Below the pieces are notes generated by a model. The model was not told the origin of the DNA. It saw only the letters and a list, made by a program, of their open reading frames with translations, and ran no database searches. From contig NC_083387.1 of the NCBI RefSeq assembly GCF_031755915.1, forward strand, positions 1,640,501 through 1,704,500: DNA of 64,000 nt, given 5' to 3'. The position numbers and the translations under genes are program-made. This DNA is from Ziziphus jujuba. Taxonomy: Eukaryota > Streptophyta > Magnoliopsida > Rosales > Rhamnaceae. Shown here one piece after another: positions 12,835 to 28,062 of this stretch. Position 1 is the first letter of the stretch, and each line of letters opens with the position of its first letter.

Positions 12835-13840
12835 ATTTAAAGGAATATTTTGGCAATATTTGTTTCCCCTATATTACCATCCTGCAAGCATAAAAAATAA
12901 TATCAATACTATATCTAAGGGATTGATATTGTCAATAATCTTAATCATTCAATCCTTTTGTTATACGTATATATATATATATATATACATACATACATGT
13001 ATATATGCATAAATGAAGCAATCATCACTGATCTTATGGAAATGTTATAGTCCCTTCTTATTCTATTTCTCAAACCCACATATTTATATATGTATATACA
13101 TCTATATAGATGGAGGATGCCATCAGTATTCCAATCTCCACAAATTATGCACCATGCCTACACAAGGTGATCATAAATAATAATTAGACAATTAGTTATA
13201 TATATTCAACAGGAGTTATTCTAATTTGATTTCTCCATTCAATTCCCAATATGCAATAATATTATATATTGATATTCAATTACATTTTGCTATGTTATGG
13301 GTGTTTATTATTAGACAAGTTACAGAGTCCATTATTCAACATTCAACAATTTAGAAGTTCTTAAAAGTCCCAATCCAAAAAAACCAAAATATAGTAAAAA
13401 TCTAGAAACTGTCTTATTTGTTTATAGGTTGGAAAATCATATTTACTTTTTTACCTCAAGTTTTTTTCCCATTTTCGGCTACCCTTTTTTTTTTCTTTTC
13501 TTTTTCTTTTTTTACATTTTGATTCAGTATCTCTCAAAAACAAAAAATCTCAAGCAATCAAATTACGATGCTTGTGTTTTTTTCAAAAGCAACAAAGCAG
13601 TTCAAGAAAATTCCAATCCATGAAAACTCATTACATTATGTTAAGAATATAGGAAAAAAGATAAAAATGCAATTATGTATCAACATGTGGGAAAAATTTC
13701 TAGAACTTTATTGTTTGAAAATATCAACCACATTGCCAAAAACCAATAACATATAGGGCCAGAGACTCCTCTCACTTAATATACCTATCTCTCACAAAAC
13801 ACCACAACAAACATAGAGGGAAAAAAAGAAGAAGTTATAG
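12835..13840. other. CACTA spacer upstream of the second gene's first coding exon
   Basis: This would be the first intron if the leader at 13841-14200 is correct. It is AT-rich, with a TA/TATG tract at 12966-13010 and homopyrimidine runs near 13480-13515. No gene is seen. Confidence 0.45.
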
Positions 13841-14200
13841 ATGTCTCTTACCAAGAATAGATTTGCTTCCTCTCACGTCCCTAATAAATCCTTCAATCTT
13901 TCCTTTATCAGCTCATTAAATCCAGTTGACTCTTTTTCATACGTAACAAAGAACTAACCCATCTTTCACCTACATTTCATGGAATGAGCAACTTAGGGAA
14001 AAATGAAGAAACAGAGAAAAGAAAAAGCACAGAGAGAAAATGGGAGAGGAAACACACCTGAGATGGAGCTTGAGAGAGATGCCAATCCAAGCAGTCAGAA
14101 GCAACGAAAGGTCAGAGAGGTGAGGCAATCCAAAGGGGGCAGCACAACTCTTGGAGAGAGTTTTAGAAAGGAAATAGGGCCGGTGCAATTTTATCATCTA
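13841..14200 (-). promoter_or_regulatory. Probable 5' leader exon and upstream region of the second CACTA gene
   Basis: This is the counterpart of 7841-8220. It has the same donor-containing 18-mer (13858-13841 on the - strand) and related upstream sequence. Open frames on both strands here (13970-14251) lack domains and are probably leader sequence. From about 14250 to 15010 the element is AT-rich and I see no further feature. Confidence 0.42.
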
Positions 14201-15009
14201 AAGGGTTTTATGGGGGTCATCCATCCAAAAATGGTTCTATGGGGATTGTAACCAAAAATACAAAAAAATAAATAAATTGATCTATGGGTCTATATGGAGC
14301 ATTATCAAACCATCCACTGGTTTTAGCTTTTCACCTAAAAAGGATATATTTGCAATTTGGTTGTAGACATTTAATTTTTTATTTTTTTTTTAGAAATGTC
14401 AATTTTGATATTTTGTATGATAAATGCTTCAATATAAAATATTCATATAATAATGTTATTAGTTATATATAAAGTATCAATTGTTAACTAAAATTATATG
14501 TGTGGACAGTGGTTAATATAACTACTTCAGACAAATTTAATCAAGTATACAATTATTAAGAAACATCTATTTAAACAAGGTGGTTGAGTATACCATGATT
14601 CACACTTTGATTTTAATTTTTTTTTCTTATCGTTTTACCCTAAACTCTATTGCCTGCTATCATTAGTGCATAATGAGTTTCATCCAAAAATATTGAAAAA
14701 ATTGTCAAGTAAGTACAAACTAGAAGGGAGCAAAATGCAGCTTCATATAGGTTAGGGACTATATATGTAATCAAATCTAAAATAATTATAAAATCTGTTT
14801 TTTTTTTTTAGTAAATATTTCTTTACAAAATGCAGCTTCATTGTGGATTATTTTATTAATATTATTATTAACACCGTTTGTATCTATTTAATAGCCACTG
14901 ACATGGTAGCTCAAACCATTAAATTACGAATTTCATGTTTCTTTTTCTTACATTTAGTCAAGGTTCTCACTTCCCGCCAAAATGGAAAAGCATGTGGATG
15001 GTTTCCCGC

Positions 15010-15529
15010 CCTTGCATTTACTCACCAAACATAGTTGGTCGCTGACGGCATTAAACTAAACCTATTATAAACTTTTTTTTTTATATTTTATTATTTTAAA
15101 TTCTATTTAGTGACCAATATTTTCGTCACAAATATAACATTTGACCACCCAAAATAATTTGGTCATGGAATGCCTTATGCTAACATTATTTGCTATTTTT
15201 CCTTAAAAAAAATTTTTAACTTGTATTATTAGTGATTAATATATTGATCCTTTATAAATACTTTTAGTGACCAACAGTGGTTGGTCGTTGAAACTTCATG
15301 TTCCCGCCAAAAAAAAAGGTGGGAAAGCTTCCCGCCCTGCATTTTTAACTACCAAATAGTTTTTGGTCAGTGAAAATTTATATTTGTGATCAAATTGCTG
15401 GTCACCATAACAGGTCAACCAAAATTCTACACGTTTCTCTTACTATCGTTTCTGCGACTAAATATCGGTCGTTGTTTTATTCATTCAGTGACCATTACTT
15501 TTTCGTCACTGACAGCATAGTCGCTAATT
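15010..15529. repeat. CACTA right subterminal repeat region
   Basis: This is non-coding and carries the same TGGTCGCTGA / TTTAGTGACCAA motif family as 471-1350, for example around 15030-15050, 15105-15130, 15265-15295, 15365-15375 and 15485-15515. Motifs occur in both orientations. The inferred role is protein binding for excision. GC-richer patches with TTCCCGCC words (14970, 15005, 15300, 15330) are an extra local feature. Confidence 0.72.
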
Positions 15530-15547
15530 CCCATTTTTTTTGTAGTG
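15530..15547. repeat. CACTA right terminal inverted repeat
   Basis: The reverse complement reads CACTACAAAAAAAATGGG, matching the left end. It is followed by CCG, the right copy of the 3-bp target duplication, and then by mudrA sequence that resumes in register. Confidence 0.9.
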
Positions 15548-15688
15548 CCGGTAGGTCGAGGATGCAACGCATACCATCCGAAGGTGAAGATGTTATTGGA
15601 CGTAGATGTAGCCGATGCGGTGGTGTTGGACATTATAGGTAGAGATGTACGAATCCATTGTTTTATGGTTCGAATTAGAAAGTTTTAA
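15548..15688 (+). pseudogene. MULE transposase C-terminal tail, 3' segment after the CACTA insertion
   Basis: This is the continuation of the transposase interrupted at 452. It encodes the last about 45 residues (around AYHPK...DVRIHCFMVRIRKF) and ends at TAA 15686-15688. It aligns with the end of the copy 2 transposase (40744-40880, - strand) with a handful of substitutions. The homology to copy 2 continues into the 3' flank to about 15725 and then diverges. Joining 1-452 to 15548-15688 restores collinearity with copy 2 apart from one extra base and the target duplication, which is the evidence that the CACTA element inserted here. Confidence 0.88.
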
Positions 15689-15699
15689 TTTAGTGTTAT

Positions 15700-16525
15700 G
15701 GTTTAATATGTTTTGATAATTATTTCATATCTTAGATATTATATTTTCTACTCGACGGTGGAAGATTTATTAGTAATCTTTTTTTTTTTTTTGAATTTAA
15801 TCCCAAATGAAAAGAGGCTTTCTGGAGTTGATTTTAAATTTTTAGTTTACATCTTATTTTATGAAATCTCCAAATGATTTTGAAAAGAAAAACAAATATA
15901 TATCATTTTTTATTTTCTTTAAAATGGTTGTTGATTTTAAATGTCAATACATTTTTTGTTAAATCCATTTTCATCTTATATAATATTTGTCTCCACTCTT
16001 AATTTTTTTACCCCACTATTAACTTAAATAATCTATTAGAAATTGATTTTCTAAGTGGAGGAAATTAGTTTCTGATAGGAGTAAAAATTATTCAACAATT
16101 TCCGCTTGGAGGAAATTTTTTTCAACAGGAGGAAAACGATTTCCTCTTGGAGGAAAAATTTTCCGCCTAGTGGAAAATTATCCAGAGGCTTCAATTGATC
16201 TCCATACAGGATTTCCGACTGAAGGAAAATTTTTCCTCCAGGAGGAAAAGTTTTCCGCCTAGAGGAAATATTTTCCGACAAATGGAAAATTTTTAGAATT
16301 TGAAATTTAGCTCGTAAGACGTTTGTGCATAATGGAATTCTAATAAATAAACATGGCACATTTTCTATGAGGTCAAGTAGTTATTCTTACATCAATAACA
16401 CATCGTTATCTTTGTTAAATGAACATTATAAGCCACCATTATCTTTACAATTAAAAGTCTAATATAATAAAGAATATGCATCTATAAACATGACAAAAGG
16501 AAAGAAAAATGCATCACCACCCAGC
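15700..16525. other. Spacer between the convergent MULE copy 1 genes
   Basis: After about 15725, similarity to copy 2 stops. The segment is AT-rich, with a T tract at 15779-15794, and contains the palindromic array at 16051-16294. I see no gene. Confidence 0.5.
16051..16294. repeat. Array of near-palindromic TTTTCC-GGAAAA units (MULE copy 1, 3' side)
   Basis: About ten degenerate units of roughly 20 bp of the type TTTTCCGCCTGGAGGAAAA are clustered here, about 230 bp beyond the stop codon of the Ulp1-type pseudogene. Each unit can fold on itself. The same unit is found at 19211-19321, 34931-35118 and 43845-43940. The open frames crossing it are a by-product of the repeat. Confidence 0.8.
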
Positions 16526-19175
16526 TCATATGCGTAGTTCTTTGTTGTAGGCCTCATATGCATACTTCCTCCTAAAGAACTCTATGTCATCTTGTGTGAA
16601 TGTCACTGGTAATCTAGCATGTAAAAACTCGATGGTCTTGAGTGTAAACATGCCATAGTCACCACTACAAAAAAACAATTATTTTAACATATATTAGTAC
16701 TATTAGAACCATATTCAATAATTAATATTTATTCAACAAACATGTGCGTATTAAGGGGCTTTATCCATTACTTTGCTGAGGAAAATTTTGTGCCAATTCA
16801 CATGTAAACTCATCAACGGAGTCTACAAGATCCGTCCGCTGCTCATAAAAGGATGCAGACCGTAGTAAATAAGGTAACATAATGCATAATTTCTGGAAAT
16901 AAATTTCTCTTGTTTCGGTTGCCAGCCTTATTTGAGTCATATACAGTCATACGACGCTCTTTCAAGTCCACGTGTCCTAGAAGCCAATGTATGTTGCGCT
17001 TGTTTAGTGGAATCAACAACTGTCAATACATTACAGGATTTCGGTTAGCATAACAAATAAAGGAAGGCACATGAATAAATCAATAGTTAACATTACACAA
17101 TTTGGACATGTATATTGTACATGATTTACGCATTTCCATGCCTTCGACTCCTTCATTTGAATCCCCAATATATATTCTTGCATTGCATATGAGAATTGGA
17201 AATTAGATGGATTGGCGAGGAACTTTACATAACACTGCTCAATGTATACCTACAACAAAATAAATTATTAGTTACCCAAAATCACAATAGCCACATATAG
17301 GACACCTAGCCTTTAATACTTCTTTACTTACCCAAAATCCTCCATCTATCACCTCAAAACTAGGATAAAAAACATCATGGAATCGATTGGCACGTACACG
17401 AAATAAGTAAGGAAGGACTTCCATATGCTGCATTGAAAGACGAGTTAATTTTAAATTACATCCATGCAGTTGAACGACTATCTATGGAATTTATCAAATT
17501 ATAAAATAAAAATCTTGATCGAAAAATGCTTACATCGTGATTCAGCCACTTCTCACTGGTTATAAGCAACTGGAAAAAATCTTTACCCGCAGACAAAATG
17601 TCCATATCAACCTTTGCTGCCCAACCGGACTTCATAAATTGGTCAAAAATTTTTACAAGTCGCGTGGGTACTGGTTGTATGGGTCGAATTTCAAAGTAGA
17701 AGATGCACCGGGTAAAATTCACTGTAGTTTTTTCCGCAAGCCTCCAATACTGTAAGGAGTTGTAATAGCTGCTGCCGCCTTCCTATCCTGCAGTCGATGA
17801 TGAAGGCTGGTCTATCGGCTTATCACCCATTCGGCGCCTCCTTCCTTTACCCTTACTTTCCACAGACGCCTGTTTTCGTTTCTTACTTCTTCCACTACTT
17901 GTAAGTGGAACACCTTCATCTTTTTCACGCTGACTTCCCTGTGGTGGCTTGTCTTGGACAGCAGGTGCAACACTGTATGGAGTAATGTCATGATGTACAT
18001 CCCATGCAATTTTGCCAATATATGCATGCTCAAATTCAGTTACATTCATTAAGCCATGAACGGGATACTACAAAAGACAAAAAGGATTATCATCAAGTGA
18101 TTATAAGTAATATTAATATTACTACAAATACTGCAAAAGTCTATAAATAATATTACTATGTTGGAATGTATATTTATATATATATATATATATATATATT
18201 TGTACATATAAGTGGAAGAACTCATATACTTACATCACGATGATCGAAGAGTTCAGTGGCCTTTTCAAATCTTGGCACTTGTGAAATATGCCAATTAAGA
18301 ATTCGAGGGAATGCCATGTCTGACAACTTCTTTCTAAATGCTTGACCTAATGAAGGAATTGTCTCAAAATCCCAAATCTGTCAAACAATAAATTAATAAT
18401 GAATAAGTAAAGAAATACACACCATAAATACAAGTGTAACAGACTTTAAATAATAGTGTAATAAACTTACCATGAAAGCCAAAGGAAACCCACAAACATT
18501 ATAACTCTTTGACTTGTTTAAAGCCATGGACTCTCTATGCTCAAAAGCATTCTTCAACGATCTAATGGTAGTGGTATATGATAAAATACCCCATGGATAG
18601 TTATTGAAGTACTATAAATCGTCCACCATCTCCAAGTGATTATGGGGTGCGGTGGCCATGCTTTCTTTGCCTAGAAGAACCGTCTCTAGGAAATATAATA
18701 AAGCCAACTTCAATCTATCATCGTCGGCTTCATCATTGTCTTGACACTGTGTGGTCATGAAAGCTTCGGTTATCTCCGAGTTAGTGACCTTTCGCTTTCC
18801 GCCAAAATACGTGTCACTAATACGAGTAGAGATGTTAACCCGCCTATTGGGTTCGTAACCAAACCGTAGACCTGTAATTATGATGAAGTCTCTCCGCGTA
18901 AATCTAGCACGACGCCCTCCAAAATTGAATACCATAGAATCCTTGTCGTCACAAACACACTGCCTATACAACATGCTATTGACGATGTGACCACTAAATT
19001 GTATCTCATTGGCCTTCAAGAAGTGGCCAAAACAGCTATCCTCGAACTTCTTTATTTGGACTGGAGTCAGCTTGAACTTAATATCTGACACGACTTTCTA
19101 GAAGTTCGATCTACAATTAACCGTTGCCCTCGATATCTCCAAGTTCCAAAACCTTCGTTGGTAATCTAAATCCAT
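16526..19175 (-). pseudogene. MULE-borne DUF1985 / Ulp1 (C48) SUMO-protease-like gene, decayed
   Basis: The start is probably ATG 19175-19173. The first exon (to about 18471) encodes a DUF1985 domain (LTPVQIKKFEDSCFGHFLKA). Later exons lie at about 18377-18234, 18067-17783 (basic KKRKQ and RRRR stretches, possible nuclear signal), 17722-17535, 17427-17332, 17250-17100, 17019-16772 and 16664-16526 (TGA 16528-16526). The last two are the C48 protease core: His and Asp lie in IHWLLGHVDL and VYDS, but the position of the nucleophile reads GDYG (Tyr codon 16657-16655), where the family has Cys. Stops interrupt the frame at 19100-19098, 18614-18612 and 17785-17783, and the 17019-16772 exon has a frameshift near 16870-16880. 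Ulp1-type genes carried by MULEs are known in plants; this copy cannot make an active protease. Confidence 0.82.
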
Positions 19176-19210
19176 TTATCGGCAAATCAAATACAATAAA
19201 GCATAACATA

Positions 19211-19321
19211 TGGAGGAAACATTTTTTCCGACTCGAGGAAAGCTTGGAGGAAAATTTTTCCGCCTGGAGGAAAAAATTTTCCGCCTGGAGGAAAAGTTTT
19301 CCGCCAAGCGAAAAATTTTCC
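19211..19321. repeat. Array of near-palindromic TTTTCC-GGAAAA units (MULE copy 1, 5' side)
   Basis: About five clear units lie just upstream of the DUF1985 start codon (19175), probably within a leader intron or 5' untranslated region. Reading from 19217, units such as TTTTTCCGCCTGGAGGAAAA follow one another with almost no spacer. It is the positional partner of 34931-35118 in copy 2. Confidence 0.85.
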
Positions 19322-19895
19322 AGAACCTAAATGACATACACCTAACGGGATTTGTGCAAAAATACAATGAAAATGGCTAAAGAATCTTTTCTAACCAGCA
19401 CATATGTGGATTTAAAAACTACAATATCTTCTATTTATTAGTGTACATTATACATTAGGCAACAAACCAACCATGGGCATGTGACATTGCTTCCTAAGGA
19501 TAACCTATGGTTCTAACACATATATTATGGTTTCACATTCAAACCTCCCATTAAATTCAAACAAAAACACAACTTCATAATAGTTTTAATTTCACATTTC
19601 ACATTCTAACCATGCAACACAAACATTTCCGTCACACCAAATAACACAATATTATAAGCATAGCTCATAATGACAAAGGTTCAAAATTGAGCAATTTATA
19701 AAGAGATGACTTATCATCTCTAAAATAATCCATCATGAAAATTATCAACAATTCTGAAAAACCATTCAATATAGCACAAATAAAGGTTCTCAGATTAGTT
19801 CGTTACATTAAAGCGAAATTAGTTTACAACATTTTTCTGTTTTGTTCAGAGAAGCAACTTACATTAATGGGGGACAAATCGCCACCAATGCTTCG

Positions 19896-19927
<32 letters not shown>

Positions 19928-21255
19928 CTCTCTCTCTCTCTCTCTATCTTTGTAAGTGTGTGTGTAATTTTCTCAGCAAACACTTGTAACTCTAACGATG
20001 GCAAACTTTGTGCTTCAATTTTCTGCTCAGTCCATCACTTGCTCCTCCAATGCTGAAAAATATAGAAAATCAATATTAATAATGATCCCAACAAATCTTT
20101 CCTTTGACAACTACTAAAGATGAAAGGGAAATTCCAGCACCTGAAGACAAATTACAACAACCTCTATATAAGATCAACAGGGGTAGAAAAATAAATGTAG
20201 TACACAATTCATACATATTTCCAGTTGAAAAAATGCATATGTGAAAAGGAAATCCAATAAGTTATATGTTTTTCAACGTATGCTCAATGAATCCCAGAAA
20301 AGTAGAGAAGGAAATGTGTAGGCTAGACCCCAGAGGTATTGACCACAACAATGCAAGCAATTTCAATGATATAATACACCTACAATTCACGAATTGAATT
20401 AGAGCAGGTTACTAATTCAGAAAAACCAATTAGAATTATAGGATCAACAATCCCATATACAAACAGTTTTCTAAGAGCAAAAACCATATTTGCAACTTAT
20501 GTAACCTCTTTTTTCTATACATGTATTTTTAAACGACATCTGAATTTAAGCCACAGTAACATAAAGAGGTTAATTTCTAAACGACATCCTGTTTGCATAG
20601 CCTCTTAAGTTTATGAAAGACATGCATATTATAATTGCAGATACATAACAAGAGGCTATTCAAAAAATCAATAAACAACTAGATCTTCCTTGCATTGTTA
20701 AACCAGAAAGTTTACATGCTTAAGCAAGTAGAAATAATTTTCTATAAGATACTCTTATGGTGATATTAGCAATCAAAATCTTCTCATTCTCAAGAAAATA
20801 TCTCATTAATAGCTACAGGTGTTTGCTTTGTCTCCCACAAAAATCAAGAAAAGGTTTCCTAGAACTAGAAATAAAGAAATCCATGGACCAAGAATAATAT
20901 TATGCATATCAAGCTTTTAAAATCAACTTATGGTATCTGCTAAGGGCCTGTAGAGAGTAAAAGAATGATTTCTTCACCTATATGCTTCAACTATAAATGA
21001 TGAGTTGCACATCTAAAAACTTATTCAGGTACTTGGAGAAGAACATGCCAAATGCCTATAGAACACCCTAACCATTTCAATTTCATACTACTTCCCAGAT
21101 ATATATGCGTAGCACTGATGAATTCCCTTCCTCAAATCATCACCATGTGGGCTAGACTAGAGAGAGTAATTGGCACCAACTCACACAATAAAATGAAACA
21201 GTCAACATCAAATATTTAGGCATGTTATCCAAAACAAAATGCCCTCAGAACCATA

Positions 21256-21381
21256 TCAGACACAAACACAACCACTCTCATCGTCGTCTTCATCACCATC
21301 ATCACCTCCACACCCACCACCACTTTCACCACCACCACCACTAATGCCGATGCTGGAGATCTCCTTATCAGACATAGACAT
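21256..21381 (-). CDS. Small conserved Gly/Asp-rich open frame in the MULE leader (copy 1)
   Basis: ATG 21381-21379 opens a 41-codon frame ending TGA at 21256. It encodes a peptide beginning MSMSDKEISS, then Gly runs, then an acidic DDGDEDDDES stretch and a Cys-containing end. The same frame is kept at 32064-32189 in copy 2, with only a couple of amino-acid changes and no frameshift, in a region that otherwise carries indels. It lies upstream of, and on the same strand as, the Ulp1-type gene. It could be an upstream ORF or a chance triplet-repeat effect. The opposite strand is also open (Ser/Pro-rich), which weakens the case. Confidence 0.3.
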   Translation of the reverse strand: MSMSDKEISSIGISGGGGESGGGCGGDDGDEDDDESGCVCV

Positions 21382-21619
21382 CAACGTCTATTTATCTATT
21401 ATATGTAGAAAACTTTTTTCCTTATCAAACCTATAAAACCCAAAAAAAAAAAAAAATCGACAAAAAAAAAAACCACTTTTTTGGTACATAATGTATAAAA
21501 ATGAAGAGGGAATAATAAGGAAAACAAAAACCCAGTTGAGAAGTTGAATCAAATTGAAAGTTTTTATAGGGAATAGGTGGAGAGGTTAAAGTGAAGGGAA
21601 AAAAATAATAATAATAATA

Positions 21620-21990
21620 AGAGAGCGAAACTAACCTTTGAAGAAGTTGGACTGTATAGCATAAACAACGGGAAAGGAGGAAGATTTCTGGGTCCTGAGC
21701 TTCCTAGTTTGGACTTGTGAAAGTAGAGGTTGCTTCTTCAACCTCAATAACAAATCGGAAGAAAGGAACTGTGGGTAGAGTCGAATGATGTGTTTCAACA
21801 GGGAAAAGCTAAAAGAAAAAGGGAGCGAAACTAACCTTTGAAGAAGTTGGACTGTGCAGCATCAACAATGGAAAAGGAGGAAGATTTTTGGGTCCTTAGC
21901 TTCGTAGTTTGGACTTATGAAAGCAGAGGTTGCTTCTTCAACCTCGATAATGGATAGGAGGAAAGGAATTGTGAGTAGGGTCAAATGGTC
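21620..21990. repeat. Tandem duplication of a MULE leader exon (copy 1)
   Basis: Two units of about 190 bp share phrases such as GCGAAACTAACCTTTGAAG, GAAGTTGGACTGT, GGAGGAAGATTT and GCTTCTTCAACCTC. On the - strand each ends in CTTCAAAGGTTAGTTTCGC, a plausible splice donor. The same duplication is present at about 31440-31830 in copy 2, so it predates the separation of the copies. Confidence 0.75.
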
Positions 21991-22180
21991 TCCTTCAAAA
22001 GGGAAAGGAAAGGCCTAGCTGTGTTTGAATGGTATGTTTCGAAAGGGAAATGTAAAGCCCTAGTGTATTCGAAGGCCTTGCTGTGTTTCAAAAAGGAAAG
22101 AGAAAGGAAAAGCAGAGAAAATAAGTGTTTTGGTAGGGAAAAAAGATAAAAAAAAAAATTAATAATAAAGGGTATTTTAG

Positions 22181-22280
22181 TCCGGATGTCTAAAAAGGTA
22201 ACTAGGATTTTTTTTTTAAAAAAAAAATTTGCTATTTTTCAAAAAACCATTTACGGAATGGCTACATTTCGAAAAACACC
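22181..22280. repeat. MULE copy 1 right terminal inverted repeat
   Basis: The reverse complement starts GGTGTTTTTCGAAATGTAGC and continues with GTTTTTTGAAAAATAGCAAA and an A/T-rich stretch. It matches both ends of copy 2, which start GGTTTTTTCGAAAACTAGCC (left) and GGATTTTTTTTGAAAACTAA (right, inverted). Plant MULE TIRs are commonly of this length. The flanking base after 22280 starts the host region. Confidence 0.75.
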
Positions 22281-22711
22281 AATAGCATTGAACTCCATGG
22301 GCTCCAACTCCAATCCTTTTGATGATTTTGGGCGGTAAATAACATGACATTTCCATAGACCTAAAAAAGGATTGGAGCCCATTTTTGATTTGGGGGGTTC
22401 ACGGGTCCACATTTGGTGGTATGGGCTGGACCCATAGGCAATTAGGCGCAGCCAATGCTTGTTAGGGATTGTGAATTTTCTAAAAAAGACAGTCCAAAAG
22501 CTTCCCACTTTTCCGGCGTCACATGCCACGCCGCCCGGTGCCCAACAGTAATAAACCCAATTGAAACTTGACCCAATATTCCAAATTTCTATCTCTTCTG
22601 TTGGCACTGCGATCGAGCTCCCAGTTCGTATAGTCGCCAAGCCAATTCTTCCTTCTTCGAAGTGTTTCTCAGCTCAAAGCTGGTTCCTTTTGTTCCACAC
22701 AACTCGAAGAA
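22281..22711 (+). promoter_or_regulatory. Fumarase upstream region, truncated by the MULE end
   Basis: Only about 430 bp of non-MULE sequence separates the MULE terminus from the fumarase start codon. It is moderately GC-rich compared with its surroundings and presumably holds the core promoter and 5' untranslated region. I see no unambiguous TATA box. The MULE leader or TIR may therefore act as distal promoter sequence. Confidence 0.5.
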
Positions 22712-27459
<4,748 letters not shown>

Positions 27460-28062
27460 CCAGCTTATATATAGCTTATAGAGAATTTTGAAGTTGCTGA
27501 GTATTGATTTCCGGATTTCTGCATCGATTGCCTCAATCTTGCTTTTAGATAGTCTTCTCTAAGTTGGATTACAAAATAAGGATCCAATAATGATGTTTTT
27601 ATTCATAACTTTGATAAACAGCATTCTTGAGGTTTCCTCCAAGACTGACTTTGGTGTCACTTGATTGTCACCAAGGGGAAAGCCCTCCCAATTTTTAAAG
27701 CAAGACAATGTATTTGGAAAATTTACTGAACAGAGTAAAATAATTTCATATCTCCTTGCTGAATCAAATTATTTTGGAGTAAATATATAATTGAATGGAG
27801 TTTAGTTACAAAATTTTATGCTCTAAATTATGATTAACAAATATCTTCATTTCTATAATTCTATTTATGGTTTTTTCAAAACTTAAAACTTTTGTAAATA
27901 TTACAGTTTCTAACATATATATTTGGAACGACCAATTAACTTGGCTGCGGATAGGTCTACACACTTATTCGTATTTCATGCCTGGTATTCAACAATATGT
28001 GCTTTGCGAATGTTGATCTATAACCCTTTAACCTTTATATGCTGCATCACTCTTGAAATCTT
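27460..28062. other. 3' flanks of the tail-to-tail fumarase and EXORDIUM-like genes
   Basis: The fumarase (+) and EXORDIUM-like (-) genes converge here with about 600 bp between their stop codons. The segment should hold both 3' untranslated regions. AATAAA-like words are present (for example near 27583 and 27740). No other gene is seen. Confidence 0.6.

Larger units (their letters stand above)
453..15547 (-). mobile_element. CACTA (CMC/En-Spm) transposon, nearly complete, 15.1 kb
   Basis: The element begins CACTACTAAAAAAATG at 453 and ends with CATTTTTTTTGTAGTG at 15547, which are imperfect terminal inverted repeats with the diagnostic CACTA/TAGTG ends. It is flanked by TCG (450-452) and CCG (15548-15550), a 3-bp target duplication with one C/T difference. 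Both subterminal zones are full of short direct and inverted TGGTCACT/AGTGACCA motifs. The - strand carries two genes typical of En/Spm elements: a TNPD/TNP2-type transposase (2915-6702) and a Ptta/En/Spm-type second protein (about 10282-12834). The transposase has in-frame stops, so this copy is not autonomous as it stands. Confidence 0.93.
19322..22180 (-). other. MULE copy 1 leader region of the DUF1985/Ulp1 gene
   Basis: This is a non-coding region upstream of the Ulp1-type gene, matching 31250-34930 in inverted orientation but carrying many indels. It includes a small conserved open frame (21256-21381) and a duplicated leader segment with splice donors (about 21620-21990). A TA/TC microsatellite lies at 19908-19946. 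Otherwise I see nothing recognisable. Confidence 0.6.
1..22280. mobile_element. Mutator-like element (MULE) copy 1, left end outside window, interrupted by a CACTA element
   Basis: This is the right-hand part of a large MULE. Its transposase gene (mudrA type, + strand) enters from the left edge. A second gene (DUF1985/Ulp1 protease, - strand) converges on it, and the right terminal inverted repeat ends at about 22280. The segment from about 17790 to 22280 is an inverted, diverged match to about 31170-36650 (MULE copy 2), which gives independent support for its extent. A 15.1-kb CACTA element (453-15547) sits inside the transposase gene. The left TIR is off the window, so the target duplication cannot be checked. 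The right TIR lies only about 430 bp upstream of the fumarase start codon. Confidence 0.85.

Noticed and set aside
16051..16359. Open frame through the palindromic array, and similar frames at 19124-19367 and 34912-35167
   Set aside because: The frames exist because the GGAAAA/TTTTCC units lack stops. Peptides such as SSRRKIFPPGGK repeats are a by-product, open on both strands.
16526..19175. Host SUMO protease gene
   Set aside because: The DUF1985 plus Ulp1 structure, the position inside MULE ends, convergence with mudrA and the second copy all point to a transposon gene.
21239..21436. Ser/Pro-rich open frame (also 32009-32206)
   Set aside because: It is the antisense of the Gly/Asp small frame and of a GGT/GAT-type simple repeat. 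Its direction is opposite to the MULE gene, and its composition is explained by the repeat.
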